Shown: positions 1-10,440 of the stretch, in pieces
How the letters are laid out: each line of letters starts with the position of its first letter
Position numbering within the stretch: the stretch's first letter is position 1
DNA from: CAZOJJ01 sp964580105
Lineage (GTDB): Bacteria; Bacteroidota; Rhodothermia; Rhodothermales; Rubricoccaceae
DNA length: 60,513 nt
Direction of reading: 5' to 3'
NCBI GenBank assembly: GCA_964580105.1
Contig: CAZOJJ010000015.1
Location: forward strand, 1-60,513
Notes under the pieces: generated by a model
The model's input: only the letters and a program-made list of their open reading frames with translations
What the model was told of the DNA's origin: nothing
Databases searched by the model: none
Program-made: the position numbers and the translations under genes

Positions 1-126
1 GAGGCCTCGTCGGCGGAAGCCTCCGAGGCGGAAGCCTCCGAGGCGGAAGCCTCCGCGCCACCCCCGGCAGCGCCGCCCAGGAAGGGCAAGACCGGCAGCG
101 CACCCGACGCGCCCGGAGATCTCTGA
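1..126 (+). CDS. C-terminal end of an unidentified protein (partial)
   Basis: The frame is open from base 1 to a TGA at 124-126, giving the last 41 residues of a gene that begins outside the window. The tail is low complexity: an E-A-S-rich section of EAEAS units, then a Pro/Ala stretch and a short basic patch (RKGKTG). This looks like a disordered acidic/alanine C-terminus. The next gene starts three bases after the stop, so the two are probably cotranscribed and translationally coupled. No family can be assigned from this tail. Confidence 0.6.
   Translation, partial: EASSAEASEAEASEAEASAPPPAAPPRKGKTGSAPDAPGDL
13..57 (+). repeat. 15-bp in-frame tandem repeat (3 units)
   Basis: Three consecutive copies of GCGGAAGCCTCCGAG (the last ends GCG) encode the repeated AEASE motif of the partial gene. 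The period is a multiple of three, so unit gain or loss would change tail length without breaking the frame. Confidence 0.8.
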
Positions 127-129
127 GCG

Positions 130-396
130 ATGGCCGCGACCGGGGATCCGCATCCGCTGGAGCGCTGGGCCGACCGCTTCGAGAAGGCCGGCTGGCTGGA
201 GCGCGTCGCTTTGCTGGGCGGGGGGGCTGTCCGCGTGACGGCGCAGGTGCTCGACAAAGCGCTCGACCGGGCCGCCTCGACGGTGGCAGAGGCCGAGCGG
301 GCCGTCCGAGGCGAACTCGACCCCAACGTGCGCGACGCCGTCATCCTGGAGGAAATCGAGGAGCCCCGGACGCGGCGTCGCAATCCGGGCGCGTAA
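130..396 (+). CDS. Small hypothetical protein (88 aa)
   Basis: A compact 88-residue protein beginning MAATGDPHPLERWADRF. The middle (about residues 27-60) is a continuous amphipathic helix rich in Ala, Arg and Glu (VLDKALDRAASTVAEAERAV). It is followed by an acidic stretch (ILEEIEE) and a basic tail (RTRRR). There is no signal peptide or membrane segment. It lies three bases after the stop of the preceding gene, which has an Ala/Glu-rich tail, so the pair probably forms one transcription unit. I do not recognise the family. A helical accessory protein is the most that can be inferred. Confidence 0.6.
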   Translation: MAATGDPHPLERWADRFEKAGWLERVALLGGGAVRVTAQVLDKALDRAASTVAEAERAVRGELDPNVRDAVILEEIEEPRTRRRNPGA

Positions 397-417
397 CGCA
401 GAGCCGACCGCATGAAA

Positions 418-450
418 AACGGGCGGCCCCCTTTTCGGGAGCCGCCCGTT
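418..450 (-). terminator. Intrinsic terminator between convergent genes
   Basis: The 10-bp perfect arm AACGGGCGGC (418-427) pairs with GCCGCCCGTT (441-450), and three more C-G pairs lie inside the loop. Read on the minus strand the hairpin is followed by GTTTTTC, so it best terminates the gene ending at 473. It also lies downstream of the plus-strand gene ending at 396 and could serve both. Confidence 0.75.
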
Positions 451-472
451 GGTCGTTGTAATCCCGGTGCCC

Positions 473-805
473 TCAGGCGGCCAGGCTCCGGCCGAAGTCG
501 AGGCCGAAGATCAGGGGGTGGAGCACCCGCTCCACCATGAGCGTGCCGTCGCGCGTCGTGGTCGTCTCGGCCTCCAGGAGGCCGTGGTCGGCCATCTCCA
601 GGACGAGCGCGTGCCCGAGCTGCGACGTGTTGACGACGCCGGCCTCGGCGTCGAGGCGGAGCCAGCGGGCGGCGAGCCGGTTGATCTCGGGCCAGGCGAG
701 CGACCCGTCCGGCCGATCCGAAGCGGTCTGGAGCACGTCGAGCACGAAGTCGGCGGCGAAGGGGAGCGAGGCCAGAAGGGGAGGGCGGCTCGGGGCGTCG
801 GTCAT
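473..805 (-). CDS. Hypothetical protein (110 aa), soluble
   Basis: The start was set at MTDAPSRPP (codon at 805) rather than the upstream in-frame ATG, because the extra residues are a Pro/Ala-rich, low-information stretch. The protein is soluble and mostly helical, with a segment ADFVLDVLQTASDRPDGSLAW and a C-terminal part rich in Leu, Thr and His. It lies downstream of lon in the same orientation, but the lon terminator (879-909) separates them. The family is not recognised. The winged-helix-like alternation of helices and a short T-rich turn (ETTTTRDGTL) is only suggestive. Confidence 0.55.
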   Translation of the reverse strand: MTDAPSRPPLLASLPFAADFVLDVLQTASDRPDGSLAWPEINRLAARWLRLDAEAGVVNTSQLGHALVLEMADHGLLEAETTTTRDGTLMVERVLHPLIFGLDFGRSLAA

Positions 806-878
806 GGGAGGCGCGGGTGGCGACGCGGGCAAGATGGAGCAGAGGGGGTGTCAGGATGCGTCACACCCTGAAAAAGAT

Positions 879-909
879 CGCGCCCCCGGGCATTGAGGCC
901 GGGGGCGCG
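879..909 (-). terminator. Intrinsic terminator of lon
   Basis: An 11-bp GC stem (CGCGCCCCCGG at 879-889 with its complement at 899-909) encloses a 9-nt loop. On the minus strand it is followed by ATCTTTTTC. It starts 20 bases past the lon stop codon, the textbook position for a rho-independent terminator. Confidence 0.85.
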
Positions 910-929
910 AAGGGCGGGGCCGATCCGGA

Positions 930-3455
<2,526 letters not shown>

Positions 3456-3546
3456 CGGGTAGGCGAAAAGGTGGCGATGGTCGGTGGGCGCGTGAACGTC
3501 GAAAACCGGGCCAAGTGCCGGGGTCTGTCAGAAGGGCCGGGGTCGG

Positions 3547-4560
3547 ATGGGATCGAAGGCGGCGGCCCCGGAGTATCGCCCGCCGTTCCGCCAGTTCAAC
3601 CGCGCCCGGTCCCTCGCTGCCTTGCGACTCGTCCGCCGTTCCGACCTCGTCTTCTCCGTCATCCTGGCCGCGCTGGCAGGGTTGACGGCGGTCGTGCTGG
3701 CGGGCCGGCTCGGGCTCAGCCCGTGGTGGGCGCTGGCCGCGGCGGCTCTTCCGCTGGCCGTCGGAGCCCGGCGCGTCGCCCGGCGCTACCGGGCCGTGCG
3801 ACGCCCGTTTCCGTCAGGATGGCGCGAGTGGCTCCGGGTCCACGTCCCGCTGTATGCCCGCCTCGGCGACGAGGCGCGGCGCCGCTTCGAGCGGGACGTC
3901 CAGATCGTGCTGGCCGAGGCGGCCTTCGAGGCGGTGGAGGGCGTCGAGGTGACCGAGTCGCTCCGCCTCGGGGTGGCGGCGGGGGCGGCGCTCATGCTCC
4001 ACGGCCGGCCCGACTGGGAGCTCCCGCGCGGCCGGACTTTCCTCTTCTACCCCGGCACCTTCGACGACGAGTACGAGCTCGACGACGTGGCCTCCTACGA
4101 CGGCATGGTGCATCCGCAGGGGCCCGTGCTGCTCTCGGCCCCGGCCGTGGAGGCGGGCTGGTCCCGGGCCGACGGCTACAACGTCGTCCTCCACGAGCTC
4201 GCCCACCTGTTCGACTTCCAGGCCCAGGGCGCCGACGGCGTCCCCTCGCTCATGGACCCCGCCTCGGCCGACGCCTGGCGCGCGCTCGTCCGCGACGAGA
4301 TGCGGCAGGCGCGGCTCGGGCGCTCGGTGCTCCGCCGCTACGCCTCCTCCAATCCGGTCGAGCTCTTCGCCGTGGCCGTCGAGCAGTTCTTCGAGCGGCC
4401 CGTGCGGCTCCAGCGCCACCACCCCCGCCTGTTCGACGCGCTCGTGGCGCTCTTCAACCTCGACCCCCGGACGGGCGAGGCGGACGAAGCCATGGCCGAG
4501 GCCAACCGCCCGAGCCTGATGGCGCGGCGGTGGGAAGAAGGGGATGGAGGACCTCGCTAG
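3547..4560 (+). CDS. M90-family zinc metallopeptidase (MtfA-like)
   Basis: A 337-residue protein with two predicted transmembrane segments near the N-terminus (about 34-54 and 58-75), followed by a catalytic domain. The motif HELAHLFDF at 216-224 is the HExxH zinc site of the M90/MtfA family, and the upstream block RTFLFYPGTFDDEY is typical of that family. In E. coli, MtfA lacks the membrane hairpin and acts on the glucose PTS regulator Mlc. Here the N-terminal hairpin suggests membrane anchoring, so the substrate may differ. The gene diverges from lon with a 91-bp gap. Its GC content and codon use match the neighbours. Confidence 0.88.
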   Translation: MGSKAAAPEYRPPFRQFNRARSLAALRLVRRSDLVFSVILAALAGLTAVVLAGRLGLSPWWALAAAALPLAVGARRVARRYRAVRRPFPSGWREWLRVHVPLYARLGDEARRRFERDVQIVLAEAAFEAVEGVEVTESLRLGVAAGAALMLHGRPDWELPRGRTFLFYPGTFDDEYELDDVASYDGMVHPQGPVLLSAPAVEAGWSRADGYNVVLHELAHLFDFQAQGADGVPSLMDPASADAWRALVRDEMRQARLGRSVLRRYASSNPVELFAVAVEQFFERPVRLQRHHPRLFDALVALFNLDPRTGEADEAMAEANRPSLMARRWEEGDGGPR

Positions 4561-4625
4561 CATGCGGCCCGCTCCAACCGTTGGAGTGGGCCGTTGGTCT
4601 TTGAAACTGTGGGCGAAAGGCGTGG

Positions 4626-5159
4626 TCAGCAGTCGCCCGTACAGGAGTGATTACACCAAGAGCCTCCTTCGCCGCCGCCAGGACGCCAACAGTCACAGTA
4701 GAAGCCGCCACCTGGTTGATAACCCAGCGTGCATCCCGAGCAGTTCACGCCGGTGCACGTGTGTCCCCTCGGCGGCCGCTCAAACGTGCCGTTTTCCGTG
4801 AGACGGCCGAGCGATCCATCCTCCTCCTGGTGCAGGTCGAGTGCGATGGTGACGCAGCGGCCGTCTACGTCCTGTCCCCGGCCGACGAGGAAGTAGCCGG
4901 GGCCGATCTTTACGACTTCCGGTTCAGACTCAAATGAAGCGAACCGTACGTCAGAATTGATCCGTTCGAGGCCCTCGCGCAGGAGCGTTTCCGCATTCGA
5001 GGGTTCGGCCAGAAGGACGATCTCTTCATTGTCCAAGCGCGCCACCGCAGCGGGGATGCTCCCCGATCTGTCCACCACATCGCAGGCCACGATTCCTAGC
5101 GTGAGCGTGGCAAAGAGCGCAGATGCAATGACGAGTACCCGAGTAATCGATCTGTTCAT
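4626..5159 (-). CDS. Cysteine-rich secreted lipoprotein, unknown function
   Basis: The ATG at 5159 gives a 177-residue product with a good signal peptide (MNRSITRVLVIASALFATL) ending in the lipobox IVAC (Cys26). The last 45 or so residues hold eight cysteines, several in CxxC or CxC spacing (CSGC, CDC), together with glycine-rich turns. That is compatible with a disulfide-knotted or metal-binding tail outside the cytoplasm. The gene and its upstream region are visibly less GC-rich than the flanks, which suggests acquisition or relaxed selection. An upstream in-frame start (5237) would bury the signal peptide and is rejected. No known family is recognised. Confidence 0.65.
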   Translation of the reverse strand: MNRSITRVLVIASALFATLTLGIVACDVVDRSGSIPAAVARLDNEEIVLLAEPSNAETLLREGLERINSDVRFASFESEPEVVKIGPGYFLVGRGQDVDGRCVTIALDLHQEEDGSLGRLTENGTFERPPRGHTCTGVNCSGCTLGYQPGGGFYCDCWRPGGGEGGSWCNHSCTGDC

Positions 5160-5194
5160 AACGAGTCTCGTTGGTCCAGATAAAAAGGTCGTCG

Positions 5195-5225
5195 TCAACG
5201 TAGGGCACGCTACCGTACTTGTCAA
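5195..5225 (-). promoter_or_regulatory. Promoter candidate for the Cys-rich lipoprotein
   Basis: On the minus strand TTGACA (5225-5220) is followed after 17 nt by TACGTT (5202-5197). Read the Bacteroidota way, TTG and TA are 20 nt apart. The box ends 35 nt before the start codon at 5159, in a locally AT-rich stretch. Confidence 0.45.
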
Positions 5226-5245
5226 GATCGATAGCAAATTTGCGC

Positions 5246-6733
5246 TTACGCGCGTCGCGGTTCTCCAATCACCCGCTGAATCACCCCCTCCAGCACGTCG
5301 AGCTTGAAGGGCTTCTGCACGACGGCCACGATGTGCTCGGCGCCTTCGTGGGCGTCGGTGTCGCCGGTGAGGAGGAGGACGGGGAGGCCGGGGTTGCGCT
5401 CGTGGAGGTGGTGCGCCAGCTCGCGGCCGTTCATCTCCGGCATCGAGAGGTCCGTGATGACGAGGTCGACCTCGTGGGCGTCGAGGTGGGCGAGGGCCTG
5501 CGGGCCGCTCTCCACCTCGGCGACGTCGTGGCCGTGGAGGCGGAGCAGCTTGGCCGTGACGGTGCGCACCATCGGCTCGTCGTCCACGATGAGGATGCGG
5601 GCGCGAATGGGCTCGTCGGTGGACGGGGCGTCCGAGTCTTCGAGGGACGCGGCGGCCTTGCGGTCGGCAGGGGGGAAGGAGAGGCAGAAGCGGGTGCCCT
5701 TACCCGGTGCGCTCGCCACCTCGATGGCGCCGTTGTGCTCCTGCACGATGCCGTAGGAGACGGTCAGCCCCATGCCCGTGCCGCGCTCGCCCTTCGTCGT
5801 GAACAGCGGCTCGAAGATGCGCGCCTTCACCGGCTCCGACATCCCCACGCCGGTGTCCTCGACCTGCACGACGGCTCCGCGCGCCGGGTCGTGCAGCGTC
5901 CGCAGCTTCAGTGAGCCGCCCCGAGGCATCGCCTGGACCGCGTTGAGGATGAGGTTGACGAGCACCTCGCGCAGCTCCGTCGGCCAGCCGAGGACGGGCG
6001 GCACGGCCTCGAAGTCGGTCTCCAGACGGATGTCGATGCCCTGGCGGCGCGGCTCGTTGTACCAGTAGGGGCGGGTGAGGGTGAGGACCTCCTCGGCGAG
6101 CTGGCAGAGGTCCACCAGCTCGAAGTGCTCCTGCTTCTCGTGGCGGATGTATTGCTGGATCTTCTTGACGAGGGCCGCGCCGTCGCCGGCGGCCTGTTCG
6201 AGCGTCTTGAGGTGGGCGCGGGCCTCGACGGCGTCCGGGGTGAAGGGGAGCGTGCCGTGGAGGAGCTCGGCGTGGCCGAGGATGGTCGTGAGCAGGTTGT
6301 TGAAGTCGTGCGCGATGCCCATCGCCATCTGGCCGAGCATCTCCATGCGGCGGCGGCGCGTCTGGTCGGCCGCCCAGCTGACGGGCTCCTGGAGCACCTC
6401 GCCGGTCAGCACGACGGGGTAGTGACCGGGGCGGAACTCGGGCAGGCGGACGGGGAGGTAGTGCAGGAGCACGGGGACCTGTCGGTGGTCTTCCGGCCGA
6501 TCCACGAGGAAGACCTGGTGGGCCACCAGGAGCCCGCGCGCCGCGTCGGTGAGGTAGGTGTTGGCGAAGCGGACGTCCTCGACCGGAAGCCGGCCCCAGA
6601 GCCCGTCGTCGCCGAAGACCTCTCGCCACGCCTCGTTGCAGTGCAACCGCTCGCCGTCCGGGTTGCACGTGGCGACGAGCAGCTCCGGGGCGACGAGGGG
6701 AAGGGCGTCGTGGGTGTCCGGGGTGAGGTCCAT
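5246..6733 (-). CDS. Hybrid sensor histidine kinase with C-terminal receiver domain
   Basis: A 495-residue soluble two-component hybrid. Residues 1-125 form a PAS-like sensor region with no membrane segment, so a cytosolic signal is sensed. HisKA follows with phosphoacceptor H142 in IAHDFNNLLTT, a family also seen in NtrB-like kinases. HATPase_c has the N box around N264 (NLILNAVQAM), VEDTGVGM at 291-298 and GTGMGL at 318-323. A receiver domain (379-490) has the DD pair in LIVDDE, phosphoacceptor D428 in VITDLSMPEMNG, and the conserved lysine in QKPF. The start at 6733 is chosen because upstream in-frame residues are translated non-coding DNA. It diverges from the cystathionine beta-synthase gene. 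No output domain or partner regulator is adjacent. Confidence 0.92.
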   Translation of the reverse strand: MDLTPDTHDALPLVAPELLVATCNPDGERLHCNEAWREVFGDDGLWGRLPVEDVRFANTYLTDAARGLLVAHQVFLVDRPEDHRQVPVLLHYLPVRLPEFRPGHYPVVLTGEVLQEPVSWAADQTRRRRMEMLGQMAMGIAHDFNNLLTTILGHAELLHGTLPFTPDAVEARAHLKTLEQAAGDGAALVKKIQQYIRHEKQEHFELVDLCQLAEEVLTLTRPYWYNEPRRQGIDIRLETDFEAVPPVLGWPTELREVLVNLILNAVQAMPRGGSLKLRTLHDPARGAVVQVEDTGVGMSEPVKARIFEPLFTTKGERGTGMGLTVSYGIVQEHNGAIEVASAPGKGTRFCLSFPPADRKAAASLEDSDAPSTDEPIRARILIVDDEPMVRTVTAKLLRLHGHDVAEVESGPQALAHLDAHEVDLVITDLSMPEMNGRELAHHLHERNPGLPVLLLTGDTDAHEGAEHIVAVVQKPFKLDVLEGVIQRVIGEPRRA

Positions 6734-6753
6734 GCGGCGGAGGGGTGAGGCCG

Positions 6754-6761
6754 GTAAAGTA
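6754..6761 (-). promoter_or_regulatory. -7-like box of the hybrid kinase gene
   Basis: TACTTTAC on the minus strand, 20 nt before the start codon at 6733. It belongs to the recurrent TAnnTTnn boxes found at the same distance upstream of many genes in this window. Confidence 0.4.
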
Positions 6762-6851
6762 AGGGCGAGCGCCGAGGGGAGCGAGCGGGAACGCCCCACG
6801 AGGATGCGTGGAAGTCGCCCCGGGAGGCCACCCGTGCAGGCGGCGGGTGCG

Positions 6852-6859
6852 TAGCTTTC
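6852..6859 (+). promoter_or_regulatory. -7-like box of the cystathionine beta-synthase gene
   Basis: TAGCTTTC matches seven of eight positions of the Bacteroidota TAnnTTTG element and ends 31 nt before the ATG at 6891. No obvious TTG lies 17-23 nt upstream. Confidence 0.5.
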
Positions 6860-6890
6860 GGCCCGCCCTCTTCCGCCTGCCTGCCTCCCC

Positions 6891-8297
6891 ATGTGGTCCG
6901 ATTCCATCCTCGACACCATCGGTAACACGCCGCTCGTGCGCCTGCAGCGGCTCGGGGCCGACCTCCCCGGCACGCTGCTCGCGAAGGTCGAGTTCTTCAG
7001 TCCCGGCGGCTCGGTCAAGGACCGGATCGGCGTGGCGATGATCGAGGACGCCGAGCGGAAGGGGCTGCTGAAGCCGGGCGGTACGATCATCGAAGGGACC
7101 AGCGGCAACACCGGCGCCGGCCTCGCCATCGCCGCCATCGTGAAGGGCTACACGTGCATCTTCACGACGACCGACAAGCAGAGCCAGGAGAAGATCGACG
7201 TGCTCCGCGCCCTCGGCGCCGAGGTCATCGTCTGCCCGACGGCCGTCGCGCCGGACGACCCGCGCTCCTACTACTCCGTGGCGAAGCGGCTCTCGGAGGA
7301 GATCCCCAACTCGTTCTACCCCAACCAGTACGACCACCCCGCCAACTCCGAGGCGCACTACCGCACGACCGGGCCGGAGCTGTGGGAGCAGACCGACGGC
7401 CGCATCACCCACTTCGTCGCGGGGGCCGGGACGGGCGGGACGATCTCCGGCACGACGAAGTACCTCAAGGAGCGGAACCCGTCGGTCAAGACGATCGGGG
7501 TGGACCCCTACGGCTCGGTCTACTACAAGTATTTCCACACCGGCGGCGAGTTCGACGAGAACGAGATCTACCCCTACTTCACCGAGGGCGTCGGCGAGGA
7601 CATCCTCGCGGGCAACATGGCCTTCGACCTCGTGGACGACTACGTCCGCGTGACGGACAAGGAGGCCATGCAGATGACGCGCCGCCTCGCCCGCGAGGAG
7701 GGGCTCTTCGTCGGGCAGTCGAGCGGGATGGCCGTGGCCGGCGCGCTCGCCTGGATGGAGGCCCACCGCGCCGACCTGACCGACGAGGACGTGGTCGTCG
7801 TGCTCCTGCCGGATTCCGGCTTCCGCTACCTCGCCAAGACCTACAACGACGAGTGGATGCGCCGCCACGGCTTCCTCGACGACGCCGCGATGACCGTGCG
7901 CGACGTGCTCGCCGCGCGCCGCCGCCAGGGTGAGGTCGTGAGCGTGGCGCCGGACGCCACGCTCGCCGAGGCTGTCGCCACCATGACGGAGCACGGCATC
8001 AGCCAGGTGCCGGTGTTCGACGCCGAGGGGCACGCCGTCGGCAGCCTCACCGAGCGGCACATCCTGGCCCGCCTCGTGGAAGAGCCCGAGGCGCGCACGA
8101 AGCCCGTCGCGGAGGTGATGGCTCCGGCGCTGCCCGTCGTTGAAGCCGACATCGACGTGGAGGGGCTCTCGGCCTACCTCAACGGCGAGGCCGGCGCCGT
8201 CCTCGTCAAGTCCGTCGACAACGCGCACCACATCGTCACGCGGAGCGACCTCATCGCCGCGCTGGCGCAGGCGGGCCGCAACGGCCGCCCGGCCTGA
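6891..8297 (+). CDS. Cystathionine beta-synthase (PLP fold plus tandem CBS domains)
   Basis: A 468-residue enzyme of fold-type II PLP metabolism, condensing serine (or O-acetylserine) with homocysteine or sulfide in the cytosol. The N-terminus SILDTIGNTPLVRLQRL and the PLP lysine K43 in GGSVKDRIG are diagnostic, as is the phosphate-binding SGNTGAG near 71-77. Residues about 328-460 form a tandem CBS-domain (Bateman) module, beginning MTVRDVLAARRRQGEVVSV, typical of allosteric regulation by an adenosyl ligand. Cysteine synthases of about 310 residues lack this module, which supports the CBS call. Discriminating CBS from a CBS-domain cysteine synthase is not possible by eye. A decayed gene copy begins immediately after its stop codon. 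Confidence 0.9.
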   Translation: MWSDSILDTIGNTPLVRLQRLGADLPGTLLAKVEFFSPGGSVKDRIGVAMIEDAERKGLLKPGGTIIEGTSGNTGAGLAIAAIVKGYTCIFTTTDKQSQEKIDVLRALGAEVIVCPTAVAPDDPRSYYSVAKRLSEEIPNSFYPNQYDHPANSEAHYRTTGPELWEQTDGRITHFVAGAGTGGTISGTTKYLKERNPSVKTIGVDPYGSVYYKYFHTGGEFDENEIYPYFTEGVGEDILAGNMAFDLVDDYVRVTDKEAMQMTRRLAREEGLFVGQSSGMAVAGALAWMEAHRADLTDEDVVVVLLPDSGFRYLAKTYNDEWMRRHGFLDDAAMTVRDVLAARRRQGEVVSVAPDATLAEAVATMTEHGISQVPVFDAEGHAVGSLTERHILARLVEEPEARTKPVAEVMAPALPVVEADIDVEGLSAYLNGEAGAVLVKSVDNAHHIVTRSDLIAALAQAGRNGRPA

Positions 8298-8324
8298 GCG
8301 GCGGCGAGCGTATGCCAACCGAGC

Positions 8325-9164
8325 GAGGTCACCGTACTCACGACCAGCGAGGGGCTGCCCACCAGTGACGCCTTCCGGGGCGTGCTCTGGCAGGACGGCC
8401 GCGAGATCCCGATCACGGGCCTGCACGATCTGCCCCCGGCCGGCGACGGCTTCGGAGACTGGCGGATCGGGGCCGTGGATCTCTACCTCGGCCAGAGTAC
8501 AGCCGAGAAGTGGGAGGTAGTCTCGCTCTCGCACGCCAGCGACGTACAGGATTTAATCCGGGCCTGGGGAAGAGCTCAGGAGAGTATGGACGGCGGCACT
8601 ACATGGGACGACGGCACATGGCTGGGTTCCACCGCTTACAACGCGGATGAAATTGTTGGTGTAGGCCGCGACTATATGCCGGCTGGACCGAGATGGTGGC
8701 AAGGCGAAGGACACCATAGATTCCAAGACGGAACGCAAACGTGGATCTTTGGCACCAACACAAACATACTCTACAGCAACGTAGGGAATGCAGAGTGCAA
8801 GCCTTCGAACCTGAGCCCGAGCGGGCAGAGCTACAGCTACGGCACCTCGATTAACTTCTCGTGGTCCGGTGCCTCCTGCGCCTCAGGCTACCAGGTCCGC
8901 TACGCCTACGTCAACTTCGACGGCAGCGTCACGTACTCACCCATCCTGAACGTCAGTGGCACGAACTTCTCGGCCTCCGGCGCCAGCGGCTACTACCAGC
9001 CGTTCCGGGTGGGAACGCACGGGTGGACCGTCCGCGCCGTGGCTTCCGGCTACGACACGCCGTGGGTGGGCAGCAGCTTCGCGATCACGAGCGGCGGGGG
9101 CTCGGGGTGTGACCGCACTACGGGCGGCGATTCCCCGCTCGCCCCGCCCGTCTGCGACGAGTGA
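8325..9164 (+). pseudogene. Decayed 5'-truncated copy (A') of lipoprotein gene A
   Basis: The frame from 8325 to the TGA at 9162 translates to a protein co-linear with the product of the gene at 11034-12086, starting at its EVTVLTTSEG segment. The signal peptide and the first 75 or so codons are missing. In their place the sequence runs directly into the cystathionine beta-synthase stop codon, with no ATG in frame. A 104-bp block (8394-8497) is identical to 11322-11425, while flanking stretches differ freely and the centre (about 8520-8800) is markedly AT-richer. The C-terminal fibronectin-like domain (PSNLSPSGQSYSYG onward) is intact. GTG codons downstream could permit translation, but the product could not be exported. 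Confidence 0.75.
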
Positions 9165-9168
9165 GCCG

Positions 9169-9997
9169 ATGACCCCGTCCCGCCGCCTCTTCGCGTGGGC
9201 CCTGCTTTTTGGCGGGTTGCTCACGCTCGGCCTGGCGTGCGACAGCGGCGAGCCCGGCCCCGATCCCCCGGAGCCGGGCTCGCTCGCCGCCGCCCTCGAC
9301 GGCGAGGACGGCTTCTTCGAGGCCGCCGATGCCGTCGCCACCGACGAGCACCTCTTCGTCGCCCTCGCCCAGCACACGAAGGATGCAGTTCTGGGTGTGC
9401 TGACGTATGAGGAGATCTGGCTACTTACCCTCGACCGACGTGCCGGAACCTGGATCGCAGAGCCCATTAGCCGCTCCGTTGAGCCTGATCAACACCCCGC
9501 TCTCGCACGTACGCCTGACGGCACGGTTCACGTGGTCTGGAGCGAGGCAACCGAACGCGCAGCAGAGTTATTCGCTCGCAGGCTCTGGCACGCGCAGCGA
9601 CGTCCCGATGGGACGTGGACCGCACCCACGTTAGCGTGGGAAGGTTCGCCGCGCATCGGCGCCACGCTCACGGGTGCGAGCCGACCTGCTCTGGCTGTCG
9701 ACGGCGCCGGACGTCTCCACGCCGTCTTCTCGGCCGAATACGACGACGGCGGATTTCCCGGCCCGCAGGTCAGCGTGATCACGTACGAGGGGGGGCGTGG
9801 AGTGCGCCGGTGCTCCCGGCAGGGTGGCTGGGCCGCACAAACCAAGCTTCTCCGAGAGCGTCGCCAACGGGGGCGTCGGTGCTGCCACGGATGGGGCGGG
9901 CTGCCTCCATCTCGTGTGGGAAGAGGCTGAGGTGGACATGGGCGAGGTGCTCTCGCGGGAGATGCACTACGAACGGCTCGGCGCGTGCCCGGATTGA
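9169..9997 (+). pseudogene. Decayed copy (B') of the Asp-box lipoprotein gene B
   Basis: The ATG at 9169 opens a lipoprotein signal peptide (FGGLLTLGLAC) and about 200 codons closely matching gene B at 12098-13411. After the VITYEGG segment the reading frame shifts. The roughly 500 bp that in B encode the Asp-box repeats are missing. The last 40 or so codons (GAGCLHLVWEEAEVDMGE) resume in another frame and end at the TGA at 9995. The frame opened by the ATG itself closes at 9930 after a run of unrelated Arg/Gly codons. It begins five bases after the stop of A', the same A-then-B order as in the intact copy. Confidence 0.75.
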
Positions 9998-10023
9998 CCA
10001 CCGGGTCGGCGGGCGTACCTTCG
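9994..10023 (+). promoter_or_regulatory. Promoter candidate for the DUF3467 gene
   Basis: TTG (9994-9996) and TACCTTCG (10016-10023) are separated by 19 nt, the spacing expected for a Bacteroidota -33/-7 pair. The box ends 28 nt before the ATG at 10052. The TTG overlaps the stop of the B' remnant. Confidence 0.5.
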
Positions 10024-10051
10024 CCTCTCCATTTTCCAGCGAACGACCGGC

Positions 10052-10372
10052 ATGGACGCCAACGAAAACGCCCGCCCGCAGCAGCCCCAGCTCAGCATCG
10101 AGCTGACCGAGGAGACCGCCGAGGGCATCTACGCCAACCTCGTGATGATCGCGCACTCGCCCGAGGAGTTCATCCTCGACTTCATCCGGGTCATGCCGGG
10201 CGTGCCGAAGGCGCGCGTCAAGAGCCGCATCATCATCTCGCCGCCCCACGCCAAGCGGCTCCTGGCGGCGCTCGACGACAACATCGGCCGCTACGAGGCG
10301 CAGTACGGCACCATCGGGGAGCCGAGCCAGGCGCCGCAGTTCACCTTCCAGCCGCCCGGCGGCGAAGCGTGA
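10052..10372 (+). CDS. DUF3467 protein
   Basis: A 106-residue soluble protein. The core, from LSIELTEETAEGIYANL through EEFILDFIRVMPG to ARVKSRIIISPPHAKRLL, is the recognisable DUF3467 pattern: alternating beta strands with a conserved SPEEFxLDF and SPxHAKR. The family is of unknown function, about 100 residues long, and widespread in Bacteroidota and some Proteobacteria. N- and C-terminal ends are Gln/Pro-rich. It is the only intact gene between the decayed A'-B' copy and the truncated oxoamine synthase fragment. The corresponding position after gene B lacks it, so it was either inserted here or lost there. Confidence 0.85.
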   Translation: MDANENARPQQPQLSIELTEETAEGIYANLVMIAHSPEEFILDFIRVMPGVPKARVKSRIIISPPHAKRLLAALDDNIGRYEAQYGTIGEPSQAPQFTFQPPGGEA

Positions 10373-10380
10373 GAGGAAAG

Positions 10381-10422
10381 GAGAAGTAGGAAGGGAGAAG
10401 TAGGAAGGGAGAAGTAAGAAGG
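10381..10422 (+). repeat. 14-bp tandem repeat (3 units)
   Basis: GAGAAGTAGGAAGG occurs three times head to tail (one mismatch in the last unit), just after the DUF3467 stop codon. The purine-only strand suggests slippage-prone DNA. On the minus strand it replaces the normal end of the oxoamine synthase fragment. Confidence 0.8.
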
Positions 10423-10440
10423 ACTAACCGGAGTCTCTTC

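Noticed and set aside
449..896. Plus-strand ORFs opposite the gene at 473-805
   Set aside because: Antisense translations with atypical composition; the minus-strand frame is better supported by its terminator and start position.
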